Assembly: GCF_024586455.1 (NCBI RefSeq)
Contig: NC_065922.1
Coordinates: 37,754,089 to 37,818,088, forward strand
Origin: Bactrocera neohumeralis
Taxonomy: Eukaryota; Arthropoda; Insecta; Diptera; Tephritidae
Direction of reading: 5' to 3'
Length of the DNA stretch: 64,000 bases
Under the pieces are notes generated by a model. That model saw only the letters and a program-made list of their open reading frames with translations, ran no database searches and was not told where the DNA came from. Shown here one piece after another: positions 54,601 to 64,000 of the stretch. Positions within the stretch are counted from its first letter, which is position 1. Each line of letters starts with the position of its first letter. A program made the translations under genes and the position numbers.

Positions 54601-57600
54601 ACTACTTTCGTAGACCCAAATATATATATTTTCATATCAAAAATACACTAACAAAATCTCACTGATCACAACAAAGAAAAAAGCTCACACAATCTAGCCT
54701 ATCTTCTTCGAGACTTTGTTTACAAACTTACTCGCTGCTCGCATATAACACAAAATGTGCTAAGAAAGTCTGTGACACGTCAGTCGGTTATGTCATTTTG
54801 TATTATTACTTACTAACATATTTTGTCTCACCTTTTTTAATTAGTTCTGTTCTAATTTAACACTTTTCTTCGCAACGCTTACAGGCTTTCCTCGCCACAC
54901 CTGCCTATCTCTATGGCAATGTCGTGGAGTCGGATAAGGATTTGGTGCTGCGCATCTGGCCGGCAATCGTTTATCAAGCCACGGGTCAGATTTGTCGCTC
55001 CATTCTGGAACATCTGGATACAGAGTATCGGGGTCGTGAACGTGAGACCACACAATATCGGCGCTTCTTTCTCTGTGCCACGCTCACTACTTGCCTCTCG
55101 CTAATGATTAGCGGTATATTCTTTTCATCGGCTTGGTTTATTGTTACAACAACAACACAAGCTGTAGCAATAGTATTTTATGGATTATTTGCGGGTAAGA
55201 CTTGAAAGAAAACAATAAAACTCTAGACATCCGAGGGTAGTATTCTAAAGATTACCAGCGATGATGTTTGAAGCTATTAGAATTACTTCGAACATTTTGT
55301 GAAATAGTTCCTGAAACTAACAAGCGGCATTTGCTTCCCTTTTCAAACGGGAACGCTGACTCAATAACAAACTCCAGCTTATAACTAGCAGTTGAGCCCA
55401 GGGTGGAAAAGCTCAAAACGGGATACTTGTTTGTACATACTTATTTTTTGCATTCTCCTTTACTATTATAATTCTCTAAAGTTCCTTAATTTTATGTTCC
55501 TCAACTTTCAGGCATTGGTTCTAGTCTCTTCATTTGGAAGACCCACGTCATTTTGGAAGCGGTACGCCCGCGCGAAGATAAGTTCGTACGCAAAACTATA
55601 CACCTCTGCGGCGAGGCATTTTGTCAGCTCTTCCTCTCATTCGTCTTCACCAGTCTACGTACACTTTACGGTACAGCGCAGTCGATAGTACTGATGTCCG
55701 CATTATTAGTGAACCTTATACCGATCAGTTTAATTATTACACGTCATCGTGAAGGTTCCATCACAAAGCGTATTTCGATGATTACCGCCGAGAGTTCCTT
55801 CCCGCCACTGCATCATCAATTGGGCGCATTCCCACCTAGCATTGCCGATCAAATCGATGGCATTGATGTACAAGTGCCGCGAATTTGGAAGAGTCCGCTA
55901 CGCGAACAACATCCGGGAACCGCGACCGCTGCACTGTTTTCGGCTGAAGCACGTAATAACTATATGTTGGCTGCGGATGAGGCCTACGTGACCTTTGTCA
56001 ATCCAAATGGTGTGGAGATTATGGAGATCATACCCGAGGAAGATGAGACTGTGTCTATGATTCGTGGCAGCTCAGCGACTATAGGAAAGAGTCATAATAG
56101 CGTGGCTGCATCACAAAAAATCCATCCAAATGCTTCATCGAATGGATTACAGCAAATGGATGAGACGACAGGCGTTGACAAAACAGAGACCGATGTCAAA
56201 GAAGTTGGAAAGTTCGTAAGTAGGATATTGATTCTAGTAAAAAGTATACGTTATACCATAACTGAATTTTACTTTTATATATCCATAGTATAAATTTCAA
56301 CGCATATCCCGTTACATAACTACGAATATTTGGAAGACTTTGAAAGAAAAAACTTTTCTGCCACTGCAGCGTGCGCTCTTGGTGCCACGCCTCTACTCAA
56401 CCACACTACTAATGTCCGCGGACATCTTTTCGTATGTAATGTGCCTAACGGTACTGCCGGGATTGGCGGTGACTCACCACGCTATCAAAAACGCAGAAAT
56501 ACCATTTCTATTTTCGCTTTTGGCCTTTCCATGGATGTGCTTCTCGTTGATGACCCCACGCTTCGGCAGTAGTCTGTATAAACGCAAAATCGAGTGGCAT
56601 ACCTTGGGCAGCGTTTGTAAGGCTTTGGCCTTAATTCGTGAGTATAATCACAAACTTTACACATAACTAACATTGTTTATTAACATTTCTCATTTGTCAG
56701 TCATTAGTTTCTCCACGTCGAAACTGCAACTGAGTGTATCCTCCGTCCTGTTGGGTTTCGGTCAAGCGGTAACGCTCTTCCTTCAGGATGTCGTCTTTCA
56801 GCGCAGCATGCCACGAGCTCAATGGAATGCCATACGTTATCCAGTACATTTCACCAATGGTCTACTTATGTTTGTGTGGGGCGCCTTGGCTCATTGGGTT
56901 GTTGTGACCTTTTCTTTTCAGGTGAGTGTACATCTTTAAATGGAGGTAACAAGAGTACGTCGAAACTTTCAGTTTATACGGCAGCTATATTATATATTCT
57001 ATCGGCGATTCTGACACGTTAGGAGCTTCTTGGTAAGAAAAGGACGTGTGCAAAATTTCAGATCTATTTCTCAAAGTCTTGGGAACTAGTTCGCGTATAC
57101 ATAGACTTACAAACAGACAGACGGATATGGTACACTTTACAAGAAGGTAAAAAATCCCACTATGAGAACTTCCGAGGCTCAATGGAGTTGAATTAACAAT
57201 TAAGCAGCATACCAAGTACCTGAGGGTAATTTTGAACAGCAAGCTGATGTGGAAACTTAATGTGGAGGAGAGAGCGAAAAAGGCCCTAAACACATGTAAG
57301 AAAATGCTTGGGTCTACTTGGGGCCTATCCCCTGGCCTCATGCATTGGTATTGTGGTAGTCAAGCCAATCTTACTTTATGGTGCTCTGGTGCAGTGGACG
57401 ACCGCTATGAACAAAATTTCATTTAGAAAACCAATGAAAGAAATACAGCGTCTCTCTGTTCTCTGCAAAACGGGAGCGCTAAGAACCACTCTAACGGAGG
57501 GCACTAGAAAGGTTACTCAACGTACCATTTATCGACATTGCAGTGAAAAACTCTGCGACAAAATTGGCTGCAAGATTGGCTGCATTAGGTAAATTCTCTA

Positions 57601-58851
57601 CAAGGACCTTCGGGCATAGCTCAATAAGTAGTGGGATGGTGGACAAATTAGACCACATACCCACATGATTTATTTGGGAGAAAACACATTGTCATACTAA
57701 AAGAGGGTGGATAACTCAGAAGCCTGCTACCCACTAGTGGAACTTACACTATCAATACAGATGGATCCAAAATGGCTAATAGAGTGGGTCTTGGAATCTA
57801 TTGTTCGGAGCCGGATCTCAGGCTATTTTCAAGCTTCCAGAATACTTCACTACCTTCCAGGTGTAAGCCTTTGCTGTTGGAAGAATGGCCGAGATAGCTA
57901 ACTACGCAGGAAATAACATAAAATGGATAAATATACTTGTATACGTCCATAGCTAGGCACGAATTTTCACATCGCATTACGTCATAGAATATTTGAAGCA
58001 GGGAAGCAGTAGATGAAGCAGTATATACTGACTTCCAGGCCACAAGGGAGTTACACACAAGGTCTCGAAAAGACTGCCAGAAGGCTGTTGGCCTCTTGAC
58101 AGGTCACAACCTACTAACATCACAAGCGAGCCTGATGGGCTTAAGAGTTGACGATACATGCGGAAAGTGCAGAGAACTTGACATGAGAGGGACGCTGGAA
58201 TACCTCCTATGCCTGTGTTCGTCACTAGCTAGAACTCGTCCTAAGTATCTAGGATCTTCGGAGTTTAAGAAACCAGACTAAACGTAGAAATCAAGTCGCT
58301 CTTAAAGTTAAACTAAACCTCCACCTGGCATTACTAAGGACCAGCAGGTCTTTGTATGGCGTGAAAGTCGGCCAGTATAACCTAACCTAAAATCTATGGA
58401 ATAGGTGGATGATTTAATTTTATTGTAAGTTTTCCATGAGACTCTTAAATCTTTGGCTTATAAGTTTCGAAAAATTAACTGCATATTTTGAAATTGAAAT
58501 TGTGTATATCATATGTAGGTAAACAGTTCTTTAAAAGAATATAATGGAACGTCGATAAACGTTCCTACAAGAGCCCTCAAATGCTACAAATATCGCGTAT
58601 TAACTGGATCAACTTACAAGGGAGTTGTAGTTCTGTGAAGTCTAAATTTCCAAACATATTGGGGGACCACATATTTTTCTTGTTGATCCTTAAACGTATC
58701 TAATACATACAGAAATTTTGAGCTTACTGTATTTTATAAAATCTGCATGTTTTGTACTTTTCAGGCCTCTGTGGGTTTGGCGGGCATGGTCTACGTTATA
58801 AGCATGATCACTTGGAATATGATTTTTGTCTGCTGCAACACGAGAGATTGA
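51654..58851 (+). CDS. 12-helix major-facilitator-type membrane transporter (predicted 598 aa, six exons)
   Basis: Exons: 51654-51779, 54885-55194, 55512-56215, 56289-56637, 56701-56921 and 58765-58851. All phases agree and introns are GT..AG. Translation shows six hydrophobic segments (for example QQKYLLCGFAIHAFLATPAY, RFFLCATLTTCLSLMISGIF, then VAIVFYGLFAGIGSSLFIW). After these comes a hydrophilic loop of about 170 residues (about 222-395), then six more (STTLLMSADIFSYVMCLTVL, IPFLFSLLAFPWMCFSLM, KLQLSVSSVLLGFGQAVTLF, NGLLMFVWGALAHWVVVTFS and the last-exon GLAGMVYVISMITWNMIF). The 6+6 layout with a large central loop fits the major facilitator superfamily. I could not assign the substrate, and the DGGWGW motif of monocarboxylate porters is absent. 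The first exon is the least certain: it supplies helix 1 in the right phase but has a weak donor (GTACAT). Introns 1 and 5 are swollen by transposon relics. Confidence 0.8.
52270..52985 (+). mobile_element. Mariner transposase relic in transporter intron 1 (family F)
   Basis: The plus strand shows SNLRNRVKCFRRFLAYF (N-terminal helix), ISEIAEDLKMD and NILVNILIVKHVYARFVPK, then EDPHHICWRNVG where ITGDETW is expected, and RFKYEPK. The order matches mariner transposases, with stops throughout. No terminal repeats were found. Confidence 0.65.
53020..53290 (-). mobile_element. LINE 3'-region relic in transporter intron 1
   Basis: The minus strand encodes MKHLSNMGIVSCANCHFCDM, then EQDSGLLSNLQ. This resembles the cysteine-rich segment (MGI..C.FC..E) downstream of the RNase H domain in LOA/R1-type LINEs. 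Only this segment is recognisable. Confidence 0.55.
53291..53739. other. Intron 1 sequence, nothing recognised
   Basis: No clear motif was found. Confidence 0.35.
53740..54180 (+). mobile_element. Mariner transposase C-terminal relic in transporter intron 1 (family G)
   Basis: The plus strand shows NVSKECFGLMNLNKPKICHR, then YMTKEVQVTTSFHS (the MDETWIHHY region, with the catalytic Asp not preserved). Further on come YALYSLNLVPRSFLLLRSQE (YSPDLAPSDFFLF region) and IAETDADFEANN. Block order is right and stops are frequent. Confidence 0.65.
54181..54884. other. Rest of transporter intron 1
   Basis: AT-rich, ending in the acceptor CGCTTACAG at 54884. Confidence 0.5.
57000..57150 (+). repeat. 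DINE-like fragment in transporter intron 5
   Basis: Blocks ATACGGCAGCTATATTATAT, GGAGCTTCTTGGTAAGAAAA and ACAAACAGACAGACGGATAT resemble a diverged piece of DINE-like DNA with a CAGA (GTCY complement) core. The assignment is weak. Confidence 0.4.
57170..58395 (+). mobile_element. LOA/I-type LINE 3' part with RNase H domain, in transporter intron 5
   Basis: The plus strand encodes KQHTKYLRVILNSKLMWKLN, then VEERAKKALNTCKKMLGSTW and GLSPGLMHWY. A frameshift leads to VVVKPILLYGALVQWTTAMN and IQRLSVLCKTGALRTTLTEG, the end of the reverse-transcriptase domain. Next comes TDGSKMANRVGLGIYCSEPD, the first RNase H motif, and then DNA encoding LTGHNLLTSQASLMGLRVDD and RGTLEYLLCLCSSLARTRPK. It ends at about 58390 in AACCTAACCTAA. 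It lies in sense orientation within the 1843-nt intron. Stops and frameshifts make it inactive. Confidence 0.88.
58396..58764. other. Rest of transporter intron 5
   Basis: AT-rich, ending in the acceptor TACTTTTCAG at 58764. Confidence 0.5.
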
Positions 58852-60180
58852 AAAAATTCGACAGTATTTACGATTTTAAGCCAACTGGATCTTATAAAAG
58901 TGTTAGCCTTCAAGTACTCCTGCGCACTTAAATAGAAATGTATGAAATTCTTTGTAACTTGCCATAGGTATATTTGACGTTAGATTTATTTAAAATTGTT
59001 CCTCTCAAAAGTGAATTTCTTAAAATATTGTAATTTTGTAAAAGTATTAAAATCAAATAACGACTAAAAATTTAAAAATTCATAATTTAAGTATTTTTTT
59101 ATTGTGTAATTAAATCAAATTTAATATTCTTCATTTAAGTACGTATCTATGTATATTCTCATAATTATGTAATTTTGTAGTTAATATATAATGTAAAGAA
59201 AATTAATTTTGTTGTATTTTTTCAATAAATTTTATAAAATAGCGCATTGACTATATAAAGTTGGAAGTTTAAATACTCAAAAAAATAATTAATTATCAAG
59301 AGCTAATTATAACTGATTTGAGAAAGTTCCAAAACCATCTTCGCAAAAAATTTTATGCTTTTTTAAGATTTTTGTTCAATTAGCGGAATTTACTACGATG
59401 AAGCTTTTATAAAAATAAGAATTTTATGCACAAAGAAAATAATTGAAACTGTATTGATCTCTCTAAAAAGTTTTGTAACATTTTCTTAAAAACATAAAAT
59501 ATAATAACAAATTTCATCATCATTAAAGTTGTCAGCAAATATTTATATTTTTTTAGCTGAAAGTATCCCATGAGAGCCGTTTCGCAGGGTTGCTTAATTA
59601 TTTACGGAAAATTTTACATGTGGCAACCCACTAATAAATAACCCAGAAAAATTTATAAAAATATTTTTAATTATTTTCATTTTATTACTTAAAAGAAATT
59701 GAAAAAAATACCAAAGCTGGAAAATAATTAAATTGAAGATTAAATGCAAAATTTTACAAATATGCAATTGCTAGACAGAGAAACAAAAATTACCTAAGTG
59801 GCAACAAACGCGAAACAAGCAGTACTGCCAATAGTAAAAAGCCGAATTCCATGTGTCACTTTTCACAATTTTTGCGAACAGCAGCGGCTTTTTTTCTCAA
59901 GCGTAAAGAGAAATTTTCGTATTGAAACGCAGAAAAATTCTATATTAATTAAACTAGTGTGTGCGCTATTAAAATAGAAAAAGTTTTTGTATTGCATTTA
60001 ATTATTAGCGAGCAAATAATTTCTGTAGTCGCTTGAACGCTTATAATACTATGTATGCATCAATACTAAAAGCGTGAGCATCGAAAACGAGAAAAAAATT
60101 GTCTTGTCGGGGTGAACCACTGTAAATGGCTAGAGAGATTCCGAGTTCCAATACGGCGCATTCCATTCGCGTTCACATTG
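58852..60180. other. 3' UTR of the transporter and upstream region of the SUMO protease gene
   Basis: The AT-rich first part holds a poly(A) signal (separate entry). The DNA at 59790-60110 is less AT-rich and probably contains the promoter and leader of the protease gene. No TATA box or initiator could be fixed. Small upstream ATGs lie at 60051 and 60126. Confidence 0.45.
59224..59229 (+). promoter_or_regulatory. Candidate poly(A) signal of the transporter gene
   Basis: AATAAA, 373 nt beyond the stop codon at 58849-58851. Confidence 0.45.
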
Positions 60181-63100
60181 ATGATGTACATTGAACATAC
60201 ACCTTTGGAAGATAATCTGCAATTTTTTGTGAAGAATCACATTCCCGCCAGTGACGCCAACTCAATACTGGCGCATGTACGCGGCGTTGACGAAACTACT
60301 GCAACACAACTGCAAACGCAGACGCAAGCCAACGTTGCCTACTCCGGTTATACCGGACGCTTAAACGTGCTCAAAATTAGTGAAGCTCCAGGAAGCAAAG
60401 TTCTAAACATTGCAGGACAACACGAACAAAATATTTATTTAGCTGGAAATAAAGTGTCACCGCCAGGTGTCACCAACCGTAACGCTGTATCACCAAAACT
60501 TAACGGCATCGGTAAGACAGCATACGAAGAAGAGGAAGGGGAAGAGAATGAAAAATATGAATTAATTGATATTGTTGATGAACAAGAAGAAACGGTCGAT
60601 ACACAAAAACATAATAAACAACAAAGTCTGGAATCTGAAGTGAGAGGCGCTGAAACGGAGCACACACCTGCGACAAATGAAATTATTATACAAATAGAAG
60701 ACGAAGAAGATAACTACGAATACTGTGTACAGCCTGTAGCCAAACAGCGCAAATATAGTGAAACTAAACAACCAAATAAAGTAAATTTTTAGTGCTGTAT
60801 ATTAAATGTGGATTTTAAATATAAATTTTGTTTATAATTACAGGTTTTTGGTCAACGCAGACAGCCACCTTACGAACCATCGCAAGCTCGTAAGCGACCT
60901 TTTCGTCCAGTACCGGCAGCAATTCCTATCACAACTTGGCAACACGAGTTAGAATTACCGCCATTAGAACTCATACCACCGCAACCGCGCCGCCAACGAG
61001 TTTTGAATGGTAATTTACCACCAATTCAACTACAGCGCAGTGATAGCACCGGAAGTGTTACCAGTAGTTATTATTTGACTGAGGACGACTTCGAATACGC
61101 CGGACAAAGTTACGCAAACGGTTATCGTGAGCGATCGCAAGCCGAAGAAGAGGCTGAGGAAATAATAGCAGAGACAGCAGAAGACTACGAGGAACACTAC
61201 ACGCGGCCGGAACTTACACCGGTACAGCACAACAACTCACAGATGGGTATCGATATATTCAACAGACTACGACGTTTGTTGAACTTAAACACCAATTCTA
61301 CAGACAACACCCAAGAGGAGCAATCACGAAAAAGGTATAAATGACACTAAATACTTGTGGAGTATGCATAATAAATAAATTCGGAAATGTCTTACTTATT
61401 TCTTTGATTTTGAAATTTTTCTTTTAGATCTGGGAACTATTCAGCTGATGCCAATCCACACCCAATAAAATATAAAAAAGTAAATAATCGTTTTCCTAAA
61501 ATTATCACTCACAGATTGGATGATGGTAAGTGTTAAAATTATTTCTCATCACGTTCAATACTTGAATCTCCTGTCGTTTGCAGCCGATTTTGAAGTGATT
61601 TCTACTTTTCCGCAACACGAGAAGCAAATGTTGTCATGCAAATTGCCGAGCAGTGCTTCCAAAAATACAGTAGATATGACACAACGCAAATCATTACACT
61701 CCATTGGTTAGTTAATCATAATCGGCATGCAAACTCGAACGGGAGAGCCTTGTTTATAAAAATAATATTTTCAATTATCTCTTGCAGAAAAACCCAAATA
61801 CCGCAAGTCTATGTTTACCGCGCCTACAGTTACACACCGTTTGATAAAGAATACTTCATACGCCGATGTGGAGTTTTCCGATGATGATGAACCGCAATTG
61901 ATAAAAGGTTTTGGCATCGGTATAGCAAGCGGGCCGAACTCAAGCGATATGCGCGCACGTAAAAAAGTACCACATACGTACAATGTGCCGATTCTGTGCG
62001 AAAGTGATGGCGCTCGAACAGCGGTGTCAAAACCGCCACCACCACTCATTGAGCCGCGCACGGGTAGCATCCTAGCGACGTCACTGATGCCGGAGATCGA
62101 TTTGACAAAGCGCAAAACCATGTCTTACTCGGATGTTTTGCGACAGAACCTACAAATGCCCGGTAGTGGTGGGCATGTGCTGGGCAGACGCTCCGCTAGT
62201 TCGGTCTCCTCCTCTGGCGCGACATGTAAGTGTTACAACATTTGATTTTTTACATGTATGAAGATTTGTTGAGTGACATTTTTGTTATTTACTAAAGCTG
62301 CATCCAATGGTGGACTGAACATTTTGGGTAACATACGCTCCAATATGTGGTCGACCAATGCGCGTTCCATACTCACGCAAGAAAAAGAAACCGAAGAACA
62401 CGTCAAGTATCAGCAACTTTTAGAGCAGGTTGTGCCCTGTATATATGGCGCTTCCGAAGCTGCAAATGTGCGTACATTAGCAAAGCCAGCATTCAGTTTC
62501 GATGCGCCACAAAGACGACGCAGTACATTGCAAGACACTAGCAACAACCAGAAGCCAATAACTAATCAGCGACAGTCACTGACACTGCAAGATAGCTATG
62601 CGCGCGCTTTGAAACGGCCACCACTCTCGTCCACCATTAACCTGGAAGATGATGATGATGACGAAGATGAGGAGAACAATGCGGATGTCACCTTTGTGGG
62701 TGTGCAGCAGCGCCGTCCTGTGCGTAATGGTCTGTCAACAGTAATTATCGACGATGACGATGAGATCAGTGAGATAATCGACTTGGATGATGATGAGCAA
62801 CAAGTGGTGTCGGCATGCACAAAACTAAATGAACAAAATGCGAGTGGCACAAAGGATAAGAAGAAAAGTGCATTGCGGCTGTAAGTAAACTAACTGCATA
62901 TGTGCGTAGCAAAAATCAATTAAATATATTTTTTCTACTGCATAGGCCCTACGTTGAACCGGTAAATACGTTGCAAGAACGTTTCAACACATCACCGCAT
63001 TTGAAAGCCAATTGGTTGGAGGCACTGCATACAAAATGGACTGAAAAGAAGAAGAGCCGCCTGCAAGAGGTCAACGAAACCGTCAATGTGTAAGTGCTAA

Positions 63101-64000
63101 GCGCGCATATAGCTTTCCAAATGCTTATACTACTGTTTTTGATTATCTTTCTTAAACTAGTGTGGAGAAGCTAACAGCCGAACGGCGCGCAGCCGAGTTC
63201 GAAATGCATGAACGTCTGCGCAAAATACAAATAGTCGATCCTGATTTGCTAGTGATCGATGACTTCCCAGAACCAGAGGTTGAGGAGGAACCTGAATTTA
63301 TCGAATTAACACCCGAACACCAAGCCCGCATAAAAGCAGCTGTTATAGGTTCATCTGATCAGGTATGTTGGCTTAAACTACTTGGAGCGTAGCAATATCA
63401 TTGAGAGTAATATTTTATTTTTCGTAGCTTCTGGTCTCCAAATTCAACTTGAACATTTGCCGTCGCGATATACACACATTGATGGGCCAAAACTGGCTAA
63501 ACGACGAGGTTATCAACTTCTACATGAACCTGCTCACCGAACGCGGTGAAACCAAGCATGATTCGCACGGTTTACCCACGGTCTATGCCATGAATACATT
63601 CTTTGTGCCGCGCCTACTTTCAGCCGGCCACAGTGGCGTGAAGCGTTGGACGCGTAAAGTGGATATATTCTCCAAAGATGTAATACCAGTGCCGGTGCAT
63701 GTCGGCGGTGTGCACTGGTGTATGGCCATTATTCACCTGAAGAATCGCACCATTAAATACTACGATTCCATGGGCACACCAAATCCGAGCGTGTTAAAAG
63801 CACTCGAACAATATCTGAAGGATGAATCGTTGGATAAGCGAAAGCAACCGTTCGACACGAGCCAATTTGAAATTGAATCGGTGCGTGATGTGCCGCGTCA
63901 AATGAACGGCAGCGATTGTGGTGTATTCAGTTGCATGTTTGCCGAGTATATAACACGAAATCGGGAGATAACCTTCTCGCAACAGCATATGCAATATTTC
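60181..64000 (+). CDS. Ulp1: SENP/Ulp1-type SUMO-specific cysteine protease, 3' end cut by window
   Basis: C48-family protease that matures SUMO and removes it from conjugates, usually at the nuclear pore or in the nucleus. Exons: 60181-60780, 60844-61334, 61428-61525, 61584-61706, 61788-62225, 62298-62880, 62946-63089, 63161-63362 and 63428-64000. Every splice pair is GT..AG with matching phase, giving 1084 codons to the window edge. The N-terminal 850 residues are low-complexity and acidic, with several SUMO-interacting-motif-like strings. The last exon is the catalytic domain: QNWLNDEVINFYMNLLTERG, then GGVHWCMAI with His at about 989, YYDSMGTP with Asp at about 1006, and RQMNGSDCGVFSC with Gln at about 1051 and Cys at about 1057. 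Spacing fits SENP1/Ulp1. Probably 15-25 C-terminal residues lie outside. The start is uncertain: ATGATG at 60181 has a poor context, upstream uORFs exist, and coding sequence could extend upstream. Confidence 0.9.

Noticed and set aside
1..64000. tRNA, rRNA or other structured RNA genes
   Set aside because: No cloverleaf-type A/B box pair or rRNA segment was recognised by eye. A tRNAscan-SE/Infernal run would be decisive; any hit above threshold would overturn this.

Overview
This window reads as AT-rich nuclear DNA of a higher dipteran, most likely a tephritid fruit fly (Bactrocera/Zeugodacus-like). The organism call is an inference. It rests on short introns with GT..AG borders, TATA/TCAGTT core promoters, peritrophin-type chitin-binding genes, abundant TATGTATG-type microsatellites and a dense load of Tc1/mariner, RTE-type LINE and DINE-like repeats. 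No bacterial or viral gene organisation was seen.

Layout. Positions 1-27.5 kb hold no convincing host coding sequence. They contain dead transposons (mariner copies near 2.4, 9, 18.3-19.4, 21.6-22.3, 23.5-24.4, 24.8-25.3 and 25.3-26.2 kb; an RTE LINE end at 4.9-5.7 kb; MITE-like repeats at 7.4 and 16.2 kb). Between them lie four islands of GC-richer, GTT/CA-microsatellite-bearing non-coding DNA (2.9-4.6, 11.5-12.9, 14.7-15.4 and 19.9-21.3 kb) that could be regulatory DNA or untranslated exons. From 27.6 to 39.7 kb there is a tandem cluster of three minus-strand genes for secreted, mucin-like peritrophins. These have a signal peptide, CBM14 chitin-binding domains and long Thr/Ser/Glu/Pro stretches. 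The cluster is broken by DINE-like, mariner, Tc1 and LINE debris at 29.5-32.8 kb. From 39.8 to 49.7 kb the sequence is again repeat-rich, with the best preserved mariner copy (43.15-44.36 kb), a 703-bp TIR element (46.9-47.6 kb) and several DINE-like repeats.

From 51.65 to 58.85 kb a plus-strand, six-exon gene encodes a predicted 598-residue, 12-helix major-facilitator-type membrane protein. Its introns 1 and 5 are full of transposon relics. From about 60.18 kb to the window end a plus-strand, multi-exon gene encodes a SENP/Ulp1-type SUMO protease. All catalytic residues are visible and only the extreme C-terminus is cut off by the window edge.

How the genes relate: the three peritrophin genes look like local duplicates with a shared role in chitin-containing extracellular matrix (gut peritrophic matrix, trachea or cuticle). 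The transporter and the SUMO protease are unrelated neighbours on the opposite strand. I found no convincing new multi-gene system. The points most worth checking are a recurrent four-cysteine variant of the CBM14 domain shared by all three peritrophin genes, a dense series of repeat units carrying N-glycosylation sites in the largest one, two TIR elements I could not assign to a family, a uORF whose stop overlaps the transporter start codon, and LINE copies ending in a telomere-like CCTAA tail.
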